The notes beneath the pieces are model-generated. The model did not search any database. It was not told where the DNA came from and saw nothing but the letters and a program-made list of their open reading frames with translations. Made by a program: the position numbers and the translations under genes. Shown here in pieces: positions 47,228 to 57,324 of a stretch of DNA of 64,000 nt. The stretch covers positions 21,783,674 through 21,847,673 of the forward strand of contig OX393579.1 in assembly GCA_947652605.1 (NCBI GenBank), in the 5' to 3' direction. Source of the stretch: Elmis aenea. Lineage: Eukaryota; Arthropoda; Insecta; Coleoptera; Elmidae. How positions within the stretch are numbered: position 1 is the stretch's first letter; each line of letters starts with the position of its first letter.

Positions 47228-48120
47228 TTTTTTTTTTTTCTCCCAGAACATTTGCCATCTGTCCGAAGACAATAAACAAATCCTTTGACATTGACACAAT
47301 TAAAATAACGTAACAGAGAGACATGTAAGTGGCTGCCCAGTGGCACCCACTCCTTCAATAAACATAAGAACTTATTTCTATGTACTTATCTACTACTCAT
47401 AACGTTCTATTAAGTCTGCTGTTCTCCAGCGCTTTAGTCTTCGCTTCTGTCCCTTCGTTGATCAGGTTCGCGGCCAGGTGGTTGGGATGCTGACTAAGCC
47501 TGTCCATGTATCTTTTGCAGTACTTTTTGATTTCTTCTTTTACTGGCACTATTTGTAAGTCCTGTCTTATTATTTCGTTCGTAACAAACCATGGGGCGTC
47601 CACTAGCATTCGCAACACTTTGGCCTGAAACCTTTCTAGGATATCGATGTTAGAGTTAGCGGCTGTACCCCACAACTGCAGGCCGTATGTCCAGACCGGT
47701 TTAAGCACGCACTTGTAGATGAGCAATTTATTTTCTAATGAAAGTTTTGAATTTCTTCCTAGTAACCAGTACATTTTGCTTAGTTTTATTCCTAGCTGCT
47801 TCCTTTTCTGCCATATATGTGTCCTCCAGTTCATGCGTCGGTCGAGGTGCATTCCCAGGTACTTAACTGATTCTGCCTGTGGTAGTTCCTTACCATTCAT
47901 ATTGACTGGTTGGCAGCTGTCTCTTTTTAGGGTGAATGTAATTTGTACGGACTTTTGTTTATTCAGTTTGATTCTCCATCGTCTACAACAATGTTGAATT
48001 TTATTTAGATGTTGCTGTAGGTGCTTCGTTACTATTTTTGCATCTTTATCTGACGCCATTACGGCCGTATCGTCTGCAAAGGTTGCAGTTTTAGTATTTG
48101 GCGACAAAGGCAAGTCCGCG
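47228..48120 (-). mobile_element. 5'-truncated Jockey-type LINE, 893 bp
   Basis: Perfect 11-bp duplication GTTCCCAACTT at 47217-47227 and 48121-48131. On the minus strand the element runs from a truncated reverse transcriptase to a 3' UTR and a poly(A) of about 14 bases beside the left TSD. This is target-primed reverse transcription with 5' truncation. Confidence 0.95.
47397..48120 (-). pseudogene. Jockey-like reverse transcriptase, C-terminal part (truncated)
   Basis: About 240 codons, open to a stop at 47397-47399. Near its start is ATFADDTAVMAS, the YXDD-type catalytic motif of non-LTR reverse transcriptase as F-A-D-D. Then come WRIKLNKQKSVQITFT, ESVKYLGMHLDRRMNWRTHI and KCVLKPVWTYGLQLWGTAAN, the palm and thumb landmarks of the Jockey clade. 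Everything before the catalytic loop (endonuclease, fingers, ORF1) is missing through 5' truncation, not mutation. The first codons overlap the target duplication, so there is no true start. No internal stop, hence a fairly young insertion. Confidence 0.93.
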
Positions 48121-48264
48121 GTTCCCAACTTATCACAGAGATATTTTTAAAATTTAAAACAAAGTGAAATGTCCCAATACTTCATCATTCCTATCAATGA
48201 CAATGGTTCAATACATAAGTAAATTTTTATGATAAATTTACTTATTACTTATGTATTTTATGAA

Positions 48265-49550
48265 TATCAATGATAATAAAAAAATTCAAAATGTTATAAG
48301 GGTTTTTATACAGATTTTTATACTGAATTTAAAAACAAAATTTAAACTATTTTAGCGACCTTGACTTCGAGATATGAAGCTAACTTATATTTTTTTAAAT
48401 AGAAACCTTAGTTGGCCATGACTTCATACGAAAGAGAATTTTTTTAGCTTTTCAAAAGTATATAGTTTTATATATTTGTTGCAAAAAATAACCGAGATAT
48501 GGCTAATTTTGTAAACTTTTTTTTATCAAACTTTGCCATGACATCGTAAACTAAACAAGTGATGTTTGTAATAATTATTAAACAACTTAACGTCATATCC
48601 AAGTAAATTTTTCAACTTTGAAGCAAATCCGTGTGTTCTTTTGTATATTATAATTGTTTATTGTGGTATTGTGAACATGGCTAAAATTAAACACTTTGAA
48701 AAGTTTAATATGTTAGAAGTTCACATTGCAAGTAATAAACGTAACGGCTGTTGGAGAATTTACTTGGAAATGACGTTTAGTTGTTTAATAACTGAAAAAA
48801 TCACTTGTTTAAGAAATCAAGACACACTTTGATAAGAAAATTTTTACAAAATTGGACATGTCTCGGTTATTTTTTGCAACAAATATATAAAACTATATAT
48901 TTTTGAAAAGCTAAGGAAATTATCTTTCATATAATGTCATGGGCAACTACGGGTTCTATTTTAAAAAATATAAGTTTACTTCATATCTCAGTCAAGGTCG
49001 CTAAAAAAATTGTTGTTTTTTAATTGAGCATAAAAATCTGTATAAAAAAACTTTACAACATTTTATTCTATTTTAATAAATAAAGAAGTTTATAGTGGGT
49101 TATGTTTAGGTTTTCACTTAAACTCAGGGGTTCAGTCCTAAGTTGAGACGGAAAAGTATACATTCAAACTGTCTAAAACACTTAAAAAAATGCACTAAAA
49201 CGAAAAACGTGAGGAAAATAGCACCCAAAGGTGACAGCAGCAAGTCATTTTTGCCGAGATGAAAAACTACTCAAATCTGTTTTCTTGACAACGCGACAAA
49301 AACACACCACTGACACATTTTTTTGTCAACCTGTAAATTAAAAAGAACATTCCGCTACAAGTTATGGTACATTTTCAAAAACTATGAAATTTTATTTTTC
49401 TTCTGCAGTGCCAAAATAAAAAGCGATAATAAACTCTAACATAGGCGTTGTTTTCTCAAAAAAATAGCCCAAGAGACCGATATCACATTTTCGCTAACTA
49501 TTTTACGGTAACCAAGTAACCCGCAAAACATTCGAATTTGGTCCTTTCTG
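48265..49550. mobile_element. Mariner-like foldback (CGAATTTGG end), left end lost, internal insertion
   Basis: Similar to 44084-45262 from ATTCAAAATGTTATAAGGG onward; right end CATTCGAATTTGGTCC...CTG-TA at 49550. About 49098-49360 is extra relative to the relatives and is not recognised. Confidence 0.7.
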
Positions 49551-49552
49551 TA

Positions 49553-49859
49553 TATTGTTTCTAAATTCGCAATAAAAAAGGCACATTTTACTAGTTATTT
49601 AAGGTTTACAAACATTGACAGATACAGTATTTATAATCTTTGTTTACATCCTTAACCTAAAGCTATACATTTTTGTGGAGAATGCACCAAACTTCGTCCA
49701 CAGCTTGGCAAAGCTTTAGCCGTTTTAGGAACTGCACCTTAAGGCTATTTAATTATTACCTTATAATAGACGGCATGTTCGTATTTGAACAGAATTGTAA
49801 CGGCTCTAGGGAAAAAAGCGTTAGGCCTAGGGGATACTATAAATAATTCTTTGTTATAG
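49553..49859. other. Short intronic stretch before exon D
   Basis: No feature apart from the TTGTTATAG acceptor. Confidence 0.6.
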
Positions 49860-50004
49860 ATATATGGTTTACATGGATGAAAATGGAGATGCCGAAGGCA
49901 ACTACACGTTAATAGCCCGTAAACCTCTCCACTCCGACTCCGAGGAATATGGATTGTTCCCCGTCGGGGTATTCGCCTTACGTGGATTCAAGTCTCGATT
50001 ACCG
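49860..50004 (+). CDS. Gyc32E: Receptor guanylate cyclase, ANF-receptor exon D
   Basis: 145 bp: A completing the Gly codon of exon C, then 48 codons, ending in phase 0 before GTGAGT. It encodes YMVYMDENGDAEGNYTLIAR, then KPLHSDSEEYGLFPVGVFAL and RGFKSRLP. DENGDAEGNYT is the hallmark of the membrane-proximal lobe of ANF-receptor domains in guanylate cyclases; NYT is a potential N-glycosylation site. The next exon would lead toward the juxtamembrane PIDW/CGF segment and the transmembrane helix, and was not found in the remaining 14 kb. The exon lies 32.6 kb from exon C, but the split Gly codon and the continuous domain tie them together. Confidence 0.93.
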
Positions 50005-50589
50005 GTGAGTGTCGTTTATAGTGTACTTTTCGTTCATAAAACTCTAATATAATGGAAACTTTCATGCTTGAACTTTTATACTATTCTTATAGGAGTTTTT
50101 AACCCAAAACACCTACATTTAAAGTTAACAAATAACGACAAAACTGCTAAAAGCGTAAAATTTCTCTATTAAAAATTTATTTTGCTCAGTCAACCAACAG
50201 CACTGGTTCAAAAAAGTATAAATTGCCAACTTTTTTAATATTCTTAACAAGATTAATTGATGTTCTTCCGCCGTATCCGGACGTTTTTTAGAAATGGTTA
50301 AAAGTCGAGCAAAACTCTTTTTTTAAATAGTCAACATTATTTTTTAGGAGGTAAATATTAAGTAACTTAAACTCATTTCTAGTATTCATAATAAGCATCA
50401 CCAAGTAAGTATTATATGCAATCATAACGATAAGCGATTGACTCTTTATTTGATTTATTTAATAATAAAAAAGTGTCATTAAAATCGCTTAACCTTGTTT
50501 GTCCAAGAACCTCTGGTTTAAATTTTAAAAACAGATTAACACTCTCGTCTTTTTATCACTAAAAGTCTTATTTATTTATTATATACTTT
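50005..50589. other. Start of the next intron, no gene seen
   Basis: GTGAGT donor at 50005; AT-rich DNA follows. This intron runs to the window edge, so it is at least 14.0 kb. Confidence 0.6.
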
Positions 50590-51316
50590 ATACCTACTTT
50601 AAAAGTCGCGACTTTTATGTCACGCAAAGTCGCGACATCGATTTGACAGTTCGGCATTTGACTTAAGCCTACCCACGGTCTACTACACAGGTTGGGAAAC
50701 TCCCATATAAAACCGACTGAGGCCGGTAACTAGTTCCGTAAATTATCCCACAGAGGCGATAAGTCTAAGAACCATTCGCCATAAATGATCACTAGATGGC
50801 GATACGTCTAAGAACCGGTTCGTGCGCAAGATTTTGACATAATCAGCGAGATTTATAAGCTTTCGCTTAAAAAATTCGAATTTAATCAATCAGATGATGT
50901 ATATCAAAATGTTTTAATTGAATTTTTAAGTCAGGTTTGTTAAAATAGGTTCTTAAACTTAATCGCCATCTAACGGATTTTTATGGCGAATGGTTCTTAG
51001 ACTTATCGCCGTCTAGCGGAAATTTATGTCGAAAAGTTCCAGATTTTTTGACAGGCTTCCTAACCTGTGTAGTAGACCGTGAGCCTACCATACTTTTATA
51101 TTTTGACATAACAGACAAATAGGTTAGGTTAAGCTAACCTAATATACATTTGTTTGTCATCGATTTCGAGTTTATCATGTCCCCAATAGATGTCCCAACG
51201 ATTTTAGAGCATTATCAACAAATAGCAACTACAAAATAATTAGTTGCTCTACAACACTCGATGCTGCAATTACCAGAGCGGCCATTTTTATTTTGAAGTC
51301 GCGACTTTCAATTTGG
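50590..51316. repeat. GTCGCGACTT-bounded repeat carrying a hAT-like MITE
   Basis: AAAGTCGCGACTTTT near 50602 and GAAGTCGCGACTTTC near 51294 frame the segment; the same motif recurs in the hairpin at 51317. Interrupted at 50674-51081. Outer boundaries are approximate. Confidence 0.45.
50674..51081. mobile_element. hAT-like MITE, 408 bp
   Basis: Ends CACGGTCTACTACACAGGTT and complement, with exact 8-bp duplication AGCCTACC (50666-50673, 51082-51089). Inner arms also mirror (TAAGAACCATTCGCCATAAA against its complement near 50990). Confidence 0.9.
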
Positions 51317-51393
51317 GTAGTTCACACGGTGACATTTAAAATCGCGACTTTTGATGTCGTGACTTTAAATGTCACCGTGTGAACTACCCATTA
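51317..51393. mobile_element. 77-bp hairpin MITE
   Basis: Arms TGGGTAGTTCACACGGTGAC and complement, continuing through ATTTAAA, around a short GTCGCGACTT-like loop. Flanks do not show a clean duplication. Confidence 0.6.
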
Positions 51394-51433
51394 AACGCCT
51401 ATGCAAGTCGCATAGATATAGTTATACAGATAT

Positions 51434-51640
51434 ACCACAAGTTCTCAAACCATAGCGCTTATGCAGGGGTTTCGTTTTTGACGTTTTTCTCCGGAACCGT
51501 TCAAAATTTTTTTACTTGCAAAGGTGCGCGTATTGGTAAATAGAAAAATTTAAATTTTGTTTCTGACGGTTTCATGGCTAACGCGATCGCAAAAATTACT
51601 TTTATTATTCAGCTTTTCAGTTTTTCCCCTATTTTTTCGA
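51434..51640 (+). repeat. Dispersed repeat, related to 7206-7505
   Basis: Shares GGGGTTTCGTTTTTGACG, TTTTTCTCCGGAACCG and GCTAACGCGATCGCAA-like blocks with the complement of 7206-7505. No recognisable coding content. Confidence 0.6.
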
Positions 51641-52648
51641 AGGAAATACCAAAAGTAACTCTGGAAAAAAAGCTTAATAACACATTTTTAAACCAAAACA
51701 AAATTAATTTGATGTTATTAAATGACAGGTATGCAATGTTTGCTGTGCTAATACCAAAATTATAATATTTCTTAAGCCCATACGCCTAAAGTTTATTATT
51801 TGAATTTTTGAAACCCCACTCTGGTTTTTATTACGAATGGATCATGCATGCGATGAAAATTAATTGCATATTCTAAAAAAAGTATTGTTTCTGTATACCT
51901 AATATATAAATATTAAAATGCAGTAAAATTATGACTATTAACTTTTATAAGAAGTGGCATAAAATGCATAAAATTTCTTGTAGGATCTCAGAAGCAGACA
52001 ATAAAATCATTTTAATTGAATAGACCCTTGAATAAACAGAACCAAAATTGGCGGTTTTTAATAATTCGTAATATGCGGATTATTATAATTTTTTAATAAT
52101 TTATTACCAAAGCTCTTTTATATTTAGCCTTTCACAGCGACTAAATTAAAATAAATACTGTATACCAGGTTACAAAGCAATTCTAAGCTTTTCAAAAAGT
52201 GCGTCCTGTTAACGATTTATTGCTAAAAATATCCTTAACCTGAACTGCTAAATGTACATGTATTTCCTTTAACGTTTCACTTGATTTGTGTTAGTTTTCC
52301 TGTTACGTTGGTTATTCCTTTCGTTAACAACCTTTTTTACACATCCCATTTTCCGGTACAATCGTCATTCTTCATTATTTAAGAATGGAATCAAGAACGC
52401 GTGTTTTATTTCCTGTTGATTGCACTGTTATAAGAATAGTTTAATGAAATTCTTATCGTATTGTGCCTGTTTATTGGTTGTATGCAATATTGCAGTTTAC
52501 GACGTTTAATAACTTAAGAGTCCTTAAATTTTTAAACTACTTCGTTCTTACTACTGCTCAGACTTATTAAAACTAGTTTTTAAAAAAATAAGTAAACCTG
52601 TCCTGATCATTTTTGTTGAATTTTTAACATACCTTAATCATTTCCTTT
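51641..52648. other. Intronic DNA, no gene seen
   Basis: AT-rich, nothing recognised. Confidence 0.5.
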
Positions 52649-53727
52649 ATTAAAACCAGGGTTGAGCAGATTTAAATCAATTGATTTAAATCACGATTTA
52701 AATCATGATTTAAATCAAGTGACTTTTTTAAAAAAATCATTTGATTTAAATCAAGTGAGTTTTTAAGAAAAAATTTCAATTTAAATCACAGATTATATGA
52801 GTAGATACAATATAATATTTATAATAAAACAAAATTGTATTACTATTAGTAATTAAATACACGAAATGGTGAATAAACCATATCAATTTGCTCTTGTCAA
52901 GTAATATTCATTGTGGAAATGCAATAATTCAAAAAATAAATGACAAGTTTTTGACGTTAGCGAAGTGAACAGTCAGTTTTTTCAATTTCCACGGCACTCT
53001 ATTGCTTCAATAACGATTTGAAGAAAAATGTTGAATATCTCGAAAAGTACGAGTTTTGGGTATAGGACATACTTAACAAAATATGAAGCTTTTAAAGACG
53101 AATTCGATGACATAAAAAAAACAGGGGTTCGCATTTGAAAAAATCGAGTTACGAGCTTTTGAAAATCATGAAAGTTGCCACCTATTTATAAACACTCCTG
53201 TATGTGTGATTCAAATTTTTTCATATCGAGCGAACAGAGAAATTTTTTCTGCATGTCCATACCAAATTAAAACTCTGTACTTCAAAATAACTTCAGGAGA
53301 ATTTTTTAAATAAAGACTTAAAACCTTGAAATATTTAGAAAATACATTTTTTACAACGCCGTATAAAAACCTTTAGTATTTTATATTGATGCAAATTTAA
53401 AATTAACCTTCCGTGTACCAGGTGGGGTGTGATATACCCCAAGCTTTCAAAATTCGAAACCATTTTGAAACGAACAAATCGTGGTGATTGGTTCTCTCAG
53501 TAGCTGTAATTGCAACATTGCCGCTTCGTATGGCGACGTTCAGTTAGTCGGGTGTCAGTTCGTACGAGTGCTACACGTATGCAAATTAGGCGTGGGCATC
53601 ACATACCCCACCTAGTACGGGTCGTAGATAAAAAGGTACGTATTATTATTTTGAGTTTTGTTATTATACACTTATGTGGGCATTTTTATATAACAATATT
53701 TATATCTAGGTGTTAATTTTACGTAAC

Positions 53728-55670
53728 ATGTCCAATCGAAAATTGACGGAAGCAGAAATCACAGCACTTTTAGAAGAAGAAGACGAAGACGAAAACGATT
53801 TTGCCACGGATGATGTACATGTCGAATTAGAGTCCGATAATGATTCTGATCATTTTAGTATCGATGCTGAGACATCTGCTTCTGACTCTGATGAAGATGA
53901 CATACCACTTCAATCCAATGATCAATACTATATCAGCAAAGATGGAACAAAATGGCAAAAAAAATCATTCCGCAGTAACGTTCGCACAAGAAATGAAAAC
54001 ATTATTGCTGTTTTGCCTGGGGTAAAAAGGATTGCAAAGGATAAAATGACACCTCTGGAGTGCTTTGAAATATTCATTTCTAATGATATGATGGACGAGA
54101 TTGTGGATTACAGTAACGAAAAAATACGCTTGACAACAGCCCATAGCGATATCTCTGACCCTTTAAAATCCGAAACTACAAGAGTAGAAGTCAAAGCACT
54201 TTTTGGACTACTATTTATATCTGGCTTGGTTCGTTCTGGCCGCCAAAATACAATCGACTTATGGGCTACTGATGGTACGGGGATGGATATATTTCGGGAC
54301 ACAATGAGTAGGAACAGATTTGCTTTTTTATTAAACAACATAAGATTTGATAGCATCGCCACACGATTGGAGAGAGTAAAATATGATCGTGTAGCTCCAA
54401 TACGAAGCATCTTTGAAACATTTGTAAAAAATTGCCAAGATGCTTATACTCCATCTGAAAACCTTACTTTGGATGAAGAACTGATCGCTTTTAGAGGACG
54501 GTGTGGTTTTCGACAATATATTCCGTCTAAACCCGCCAAGTACGGAATAAAAATTTATTCTTTGGTAGACAATATTATACATTAAACTTGGAAATATATT
54601 GTGGAAAACAGCCAGATAATAGCCCATATACTGTCAGTAATAAACCATATGATGTGGTAGACCGTTTGGTGCAACTTTTTTACCAGTTATGAAGCCACTG
54701 AAAATTTGCTAAAAAATCACAAACTTACTGTCGTTGGTACTTTACGTGCCAATAAAACCTGCATTCCACTTGCATTCAAAAAAAATCGTGAAGTAAAATC
54801 AAAGTTATTTGGATTTCAAAAAGATTGCACTATTCTGTCTTATGTACCAAAACCACGAAAACTGGTATTCATGTTGTCATCATTGCATCATGATAATGAA
54901 ATTGATCCCGAGTCTGGCGATCAACAAAAACCAGCCGTAATAACTTTTTACAACCAGACCAAAAGCGGTGTTGATGTGGTCGACAAACTTTCGAGGACTT
55001 ATGATGTATCTCGAAACTCGAAACGCTGGCCACTTACAGTATTTTTTGCACTGCTGAACCATGCAGGAATCAATGGGATGGTAATACACATGTTAAATAA
55101 CGGGATTGAAAAAGACAAAACTAATTTGAGAGGAAAATTTATTCGTGAACTTGGCATATCATTAGTAGGAGATCATTTGAATCTAAGTGTGCGTTTTCAT
55201 TACAAGCGTATTCGCGCGAATGAGCTTCGCGCGTACGCGTCCGTATGCGCGCGACTTAAACAAACCAATGCAAGCATATAAAAGCGGTTATACTACAAGC
55301 GATAATTCGCCCGAAACCACTCTCATATGCTTGCATTGGTTTCTTTGATTCGCGCGTATACGGTCGCATACGCGCGAAGCCCATCGCGCGAATACGGCTG
55401 TACTGTAACCGCAGCCTAAGACGGCAGAATCAGCATCTTCCTCAAACTCTACGTAAGAGGATCGAAAAATATTTTAAAAAAACATCAGAACATCTTCAAG
55501 AACCACCAGCAAAAAGACAACATACTATGCAGAGATGTGTAAAGTGTCTACGAAAAAAAGACAGAAAAACTAAATACACCTGTCAGAAATGTATTGCGCC
55601 GATATGTATGGAACATGCAAAATTTGTTTGCGAAGACTGCATAAATAGTGAAACGGATGAACTGAACTAG
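53728..55670 (+). pseudogene. piggyBac-type transposase pseudogene (IS4-like, DDD catalytic triad)
   Basis: From ATG 53728: acidic N-terminus (LLEEEDEDEND), then the piggyBac core with DPLKSETTRVEVKALFGLL and LTLDEELIAFRGRCGF (first catalytic Asp, residue about 249) and PSKPAKYGIKIYSL. A frameshift near 54575 ends the first frame; the next stretch is readable in another frame up to about 54670, where a deletion removes the block with the second catalytic Asp. Sequence resumes at TSYEATENLL, with GVDVVDKLSRTYDVSRNSKR (third Asp). A 230-bp MITE interrupts at 55187. The C-terminal cysteine-rich domain (RCVKCLRKK, CQKC, CEDC) ends at TAG 55670. A 5'-UTR intron is possible (GTACGT 53636, TATATCTAG 53709). 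Loss of the second Asp makes it inactive. Confidence 0.92.
55187..55416. mobile_element. PIF/Harbinger-like MITE, 230 bp, inside the piggyBac gene
   Basis: TAA at 55184-55186 and 55417-55419. Ends GTGTGCGTTTTCATTACAAG and complement of GGCTGCGGTTACAGTACAGC, both running into GTATTCGCGCG; further inside ACCAATGCAAGCATAT is mirrored. Excising it with one TAA rejoins the transposase frame. Confidence 0.88.
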
Positions 55671-56486
55671 TTTTTTATTATAACTTTGATTTTATATCTT
55701 GTTATTAAGTTCGTAAAAAGTAGTTTATAAGAGTTAATAATTTTATTTTTAACAGGAGTTGTTTTTTTAATTTTTTTTAATAAAGTTGGATTGAAACGTA
55801 AAATGTGGTTCCGTTTTTTACTAAAGCTCTTATTTGCAACATAAAACAATAATAATTTTGTATAACAATAATAAAAAATTTATTATTGTTGCTATTTGTC
55901 CTAATTATATTTGGGGTACGTCAAACCCCACGTTGTATGGGATGTAAGAATTCGTCACCTAGTACACCGAAGGTTAAGGCGGTCAAAAATATTAAACAAA
56001 AAATTGGGTGTTGTATTTGAAATATAAAAGTTACTATTAGTTCCAGAAAGGTGTAGGTATATTTGAAAATATTTTTATTGTGTTGTTTAGAAAAAACTGT
56101 ATAAAATAGTATTTGATTCAACTTCATATCTCAAGCCGTTTAGCCACAATCGACCGATCCCGCACTAATGACTCACCCTGTATATAATTAATTAAACCTC
56201 ACCATTTAGCACTGATTTTTTCAAAATTCTTAATCATTATATTTAATTTTTCATTTTGATATTAGCACAAAACAGAAATAGCATGTGAATATGTCACTAT
56301 ATTCGATAATATGGTACATTTGATTTAAACCAAAAAAAATCTGATTTAAATCAAAAAATCTGATTTAAATCAAAAAATCTGATTTAAATCAAATAAATCG
56401 ATTTTTTTAATATTTTTTTTAAAATCATGATTTTTATCCACCCTGATTAAAACACATTATCGTCCTTTTTCTGCAATAGTTATTTA

Positions 56487-56552
56487 CATAAGACCGGAAA
56501 GATGTACTTTACTGGACGAGTAGACAGTTTTTGGACGAGCCGTGGGAGAGTC
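56487..56552 (-). CDS. Candidate exon 2 of a nested minus-strand gene
   Basis: Follows a CCTTTCAG acceptor at 56553 after a 48-bp intron. In the phase set by the first exon it reads DSPTARPKTVYSSSKVHLSG, then Leu-Met and a stop at 56484-56486. It is clearly GC-richer than the flanks. A donor-like A|GTAAAG inside it could splice it shorter, at about 56513. I do not recognise the protein. Any further exons would lie to the left, where the hAT-like nest now sits. Coding status is an inference. Confidence 0.35.
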
Positions 56553-56600
56553 CTGAAAGGATACGAATCAAGTAAAGACACTTTATGGGATGTTACGTAC

Positions 56601-56654
56601 AATATTTGTTCTGCGTCCGCCACTGACACCAAAATCACTATCGTCACCATCCAT
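56601..56654 (-). CDS. Candidate first coding exon of a nested minus-strand gene
   Basis: ATG at 56652-56654 opens an 18-codon exon, MDGDDSDFGVSGGRRTNI, ending in phase 0 at a GTACGT donor (56599-56600). Composition (GAT GGT GAC GAT ... GGC GGA CGC) is unlike the AT-rich intron, and a good acceptor with a coding-like exon follows 48 bp on. Two X-box-like motifs lie 82-145 bp upstream, a typical distance for RFX-controlled ciliary genes. An acidic, Gly/Ser-rich start fits many proteins and is not diagnostic. It could instead be a chance open stretch, or an exon of a decayed gene. Confidence 0.4.
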
Positions 56655-56735
56655 AATTAAACAATAACTTAAAAACTACAGGTGAAAACTCGTATAATGA
56701 CGCTTGTTTGATAGCGCAAATCAACAAAACAACTC

Positions 56736-56799
56736 ATCAACATGGCAACCAGCTACTTTCCGGCCTAAGTCGGTAAAGACAATCCATTGCCATGGCAAC
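56736..56799 (-). promoter_or_regulatory. Pair of RFX X-box-like motifs
   Basis: On minus: GTTGCCATGGCAAT (56786-56799), one base from the palindromic X-box GTTGCCATGGCAAC, and a weaker GTTGCCATGTTGAT (56736-56749). Each sits in one of two adjacent, roughly 50-bp imperfect duplicates (about 56741-56790 and 56791-56840, sharing CATGGCAACCAG.TACTTT). X-boxes bind RFX factors that drive ciliary genes; in vivo use here is inferred. Confidence 0.45.
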
Positions 56800-56840
56800 C
56801 AGTTACTTTACAGCCTAAAAATTGATCGGAAACAACTGAA

Positions 56841-57124
56841 CGACGCAGAAAAAGATATATTGTTTTTTAAAAACACTTGTTAATGTTTTATGTCTACAAT
56901 TAATAGTTTAACAGTTATTGCTATTTTAATGATAAACCAATACTAACTCCTGTATTATTGCTAATACTGTATACTTGCAATTTCGCTTAGCTAAAATAAC
57001 GGTACACTTTTTTTTCTCTTTAACATGCTGATTGGACCATAGACAAATAATATATTGGATTTGGCAACGTAAACAAGCTTTATAGTCACGTTACTTTTGA
57101 CAATTAAGAATTATGACAAATAGT
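56841..57124. other. Intergenic or intronic DNA, no gene seen
   Basis: AT-rich, nothing recognised. Confidence 0.5.
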
Positions 57125-57132
57125 GTAAGAGA

Positions 57133-57316
57133 CATGGGCGTCCGCAGTAAATTTTCCAGGGGCGGCAAAGCATAGAGACATATAAAAATAATATATAGAT
57201 TTTAATTTAATTTTTTAAATCTTATGATTTGTTTTTACAAGTCTTTCACACATTTCATTTTTACTGGATTGCAGGGGGGGGCAAGTGCGCCGTTTGTCCC
57301 CCTACGGACGCCCATG
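57133..57316. mobile_element. hAT-like MITE, 184 bp
   Basis: Ends CATGGGCGTCCGCAG and CTACGGACGCCCATG, exact 8-bp duplication GTAAGAGA on both sides (57125-57132, 57317-57324). Noncoding. Confidence 0.92.
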
Positions 57317-57324
57317 GTAAGAGA

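Larger units (their letters stand above)
17264..49859 (+). other. Giant intron, about 32.6 kb
   Basis: GTAAGT donor at 17264 and TTGTTATAG acceptor at 49859. The GG/A split Gly codon joins exon C to exon D in frame (SAM-G-YMVYMDENGD). It holds at least twelve transposon insertions, several nested, and no convincing host exon. Confidence 0.88.
53407..55973 (+). mobile_element. piggyBac element, 2567 bp, inserted in the hAT-like element
   Basis: Flanked by TTAA (53403-53406, 55974-55977). Termini CCTTCCGTGTACCAGGTG and CACCTAGTACACCGAAGG are inverted with two mismatches; a subterminal copy CCCCACCTAGTAC occurs near 53607. It encodes a broken transposase and carries a Harbinger-like MITE inside the gene. 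Confidence 0.93.
52657..56445. mobile_element. hAT-like element with TGATTTAAATCA subterminal arrays, host of a piggyBac
   Basis: Starts CAGGGTTGAGCAG and ends ATCCACCCTG, flanked by the exact 8-bp duplication ATTAAAAC (52649-52656, 56446-56453). Both ends carry clustered copies of the palindrome TGATTTAAATCA (about five at 52673-52760, four at 56322-56400), like the subterminal transposase sites of hAT elements. Net length about 1.2 kb after removing the piggyBac. No transposase recognised. A mariner-like right end (CACCCTG-TA) lies at 56174-56182. Confidence 0.88.
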
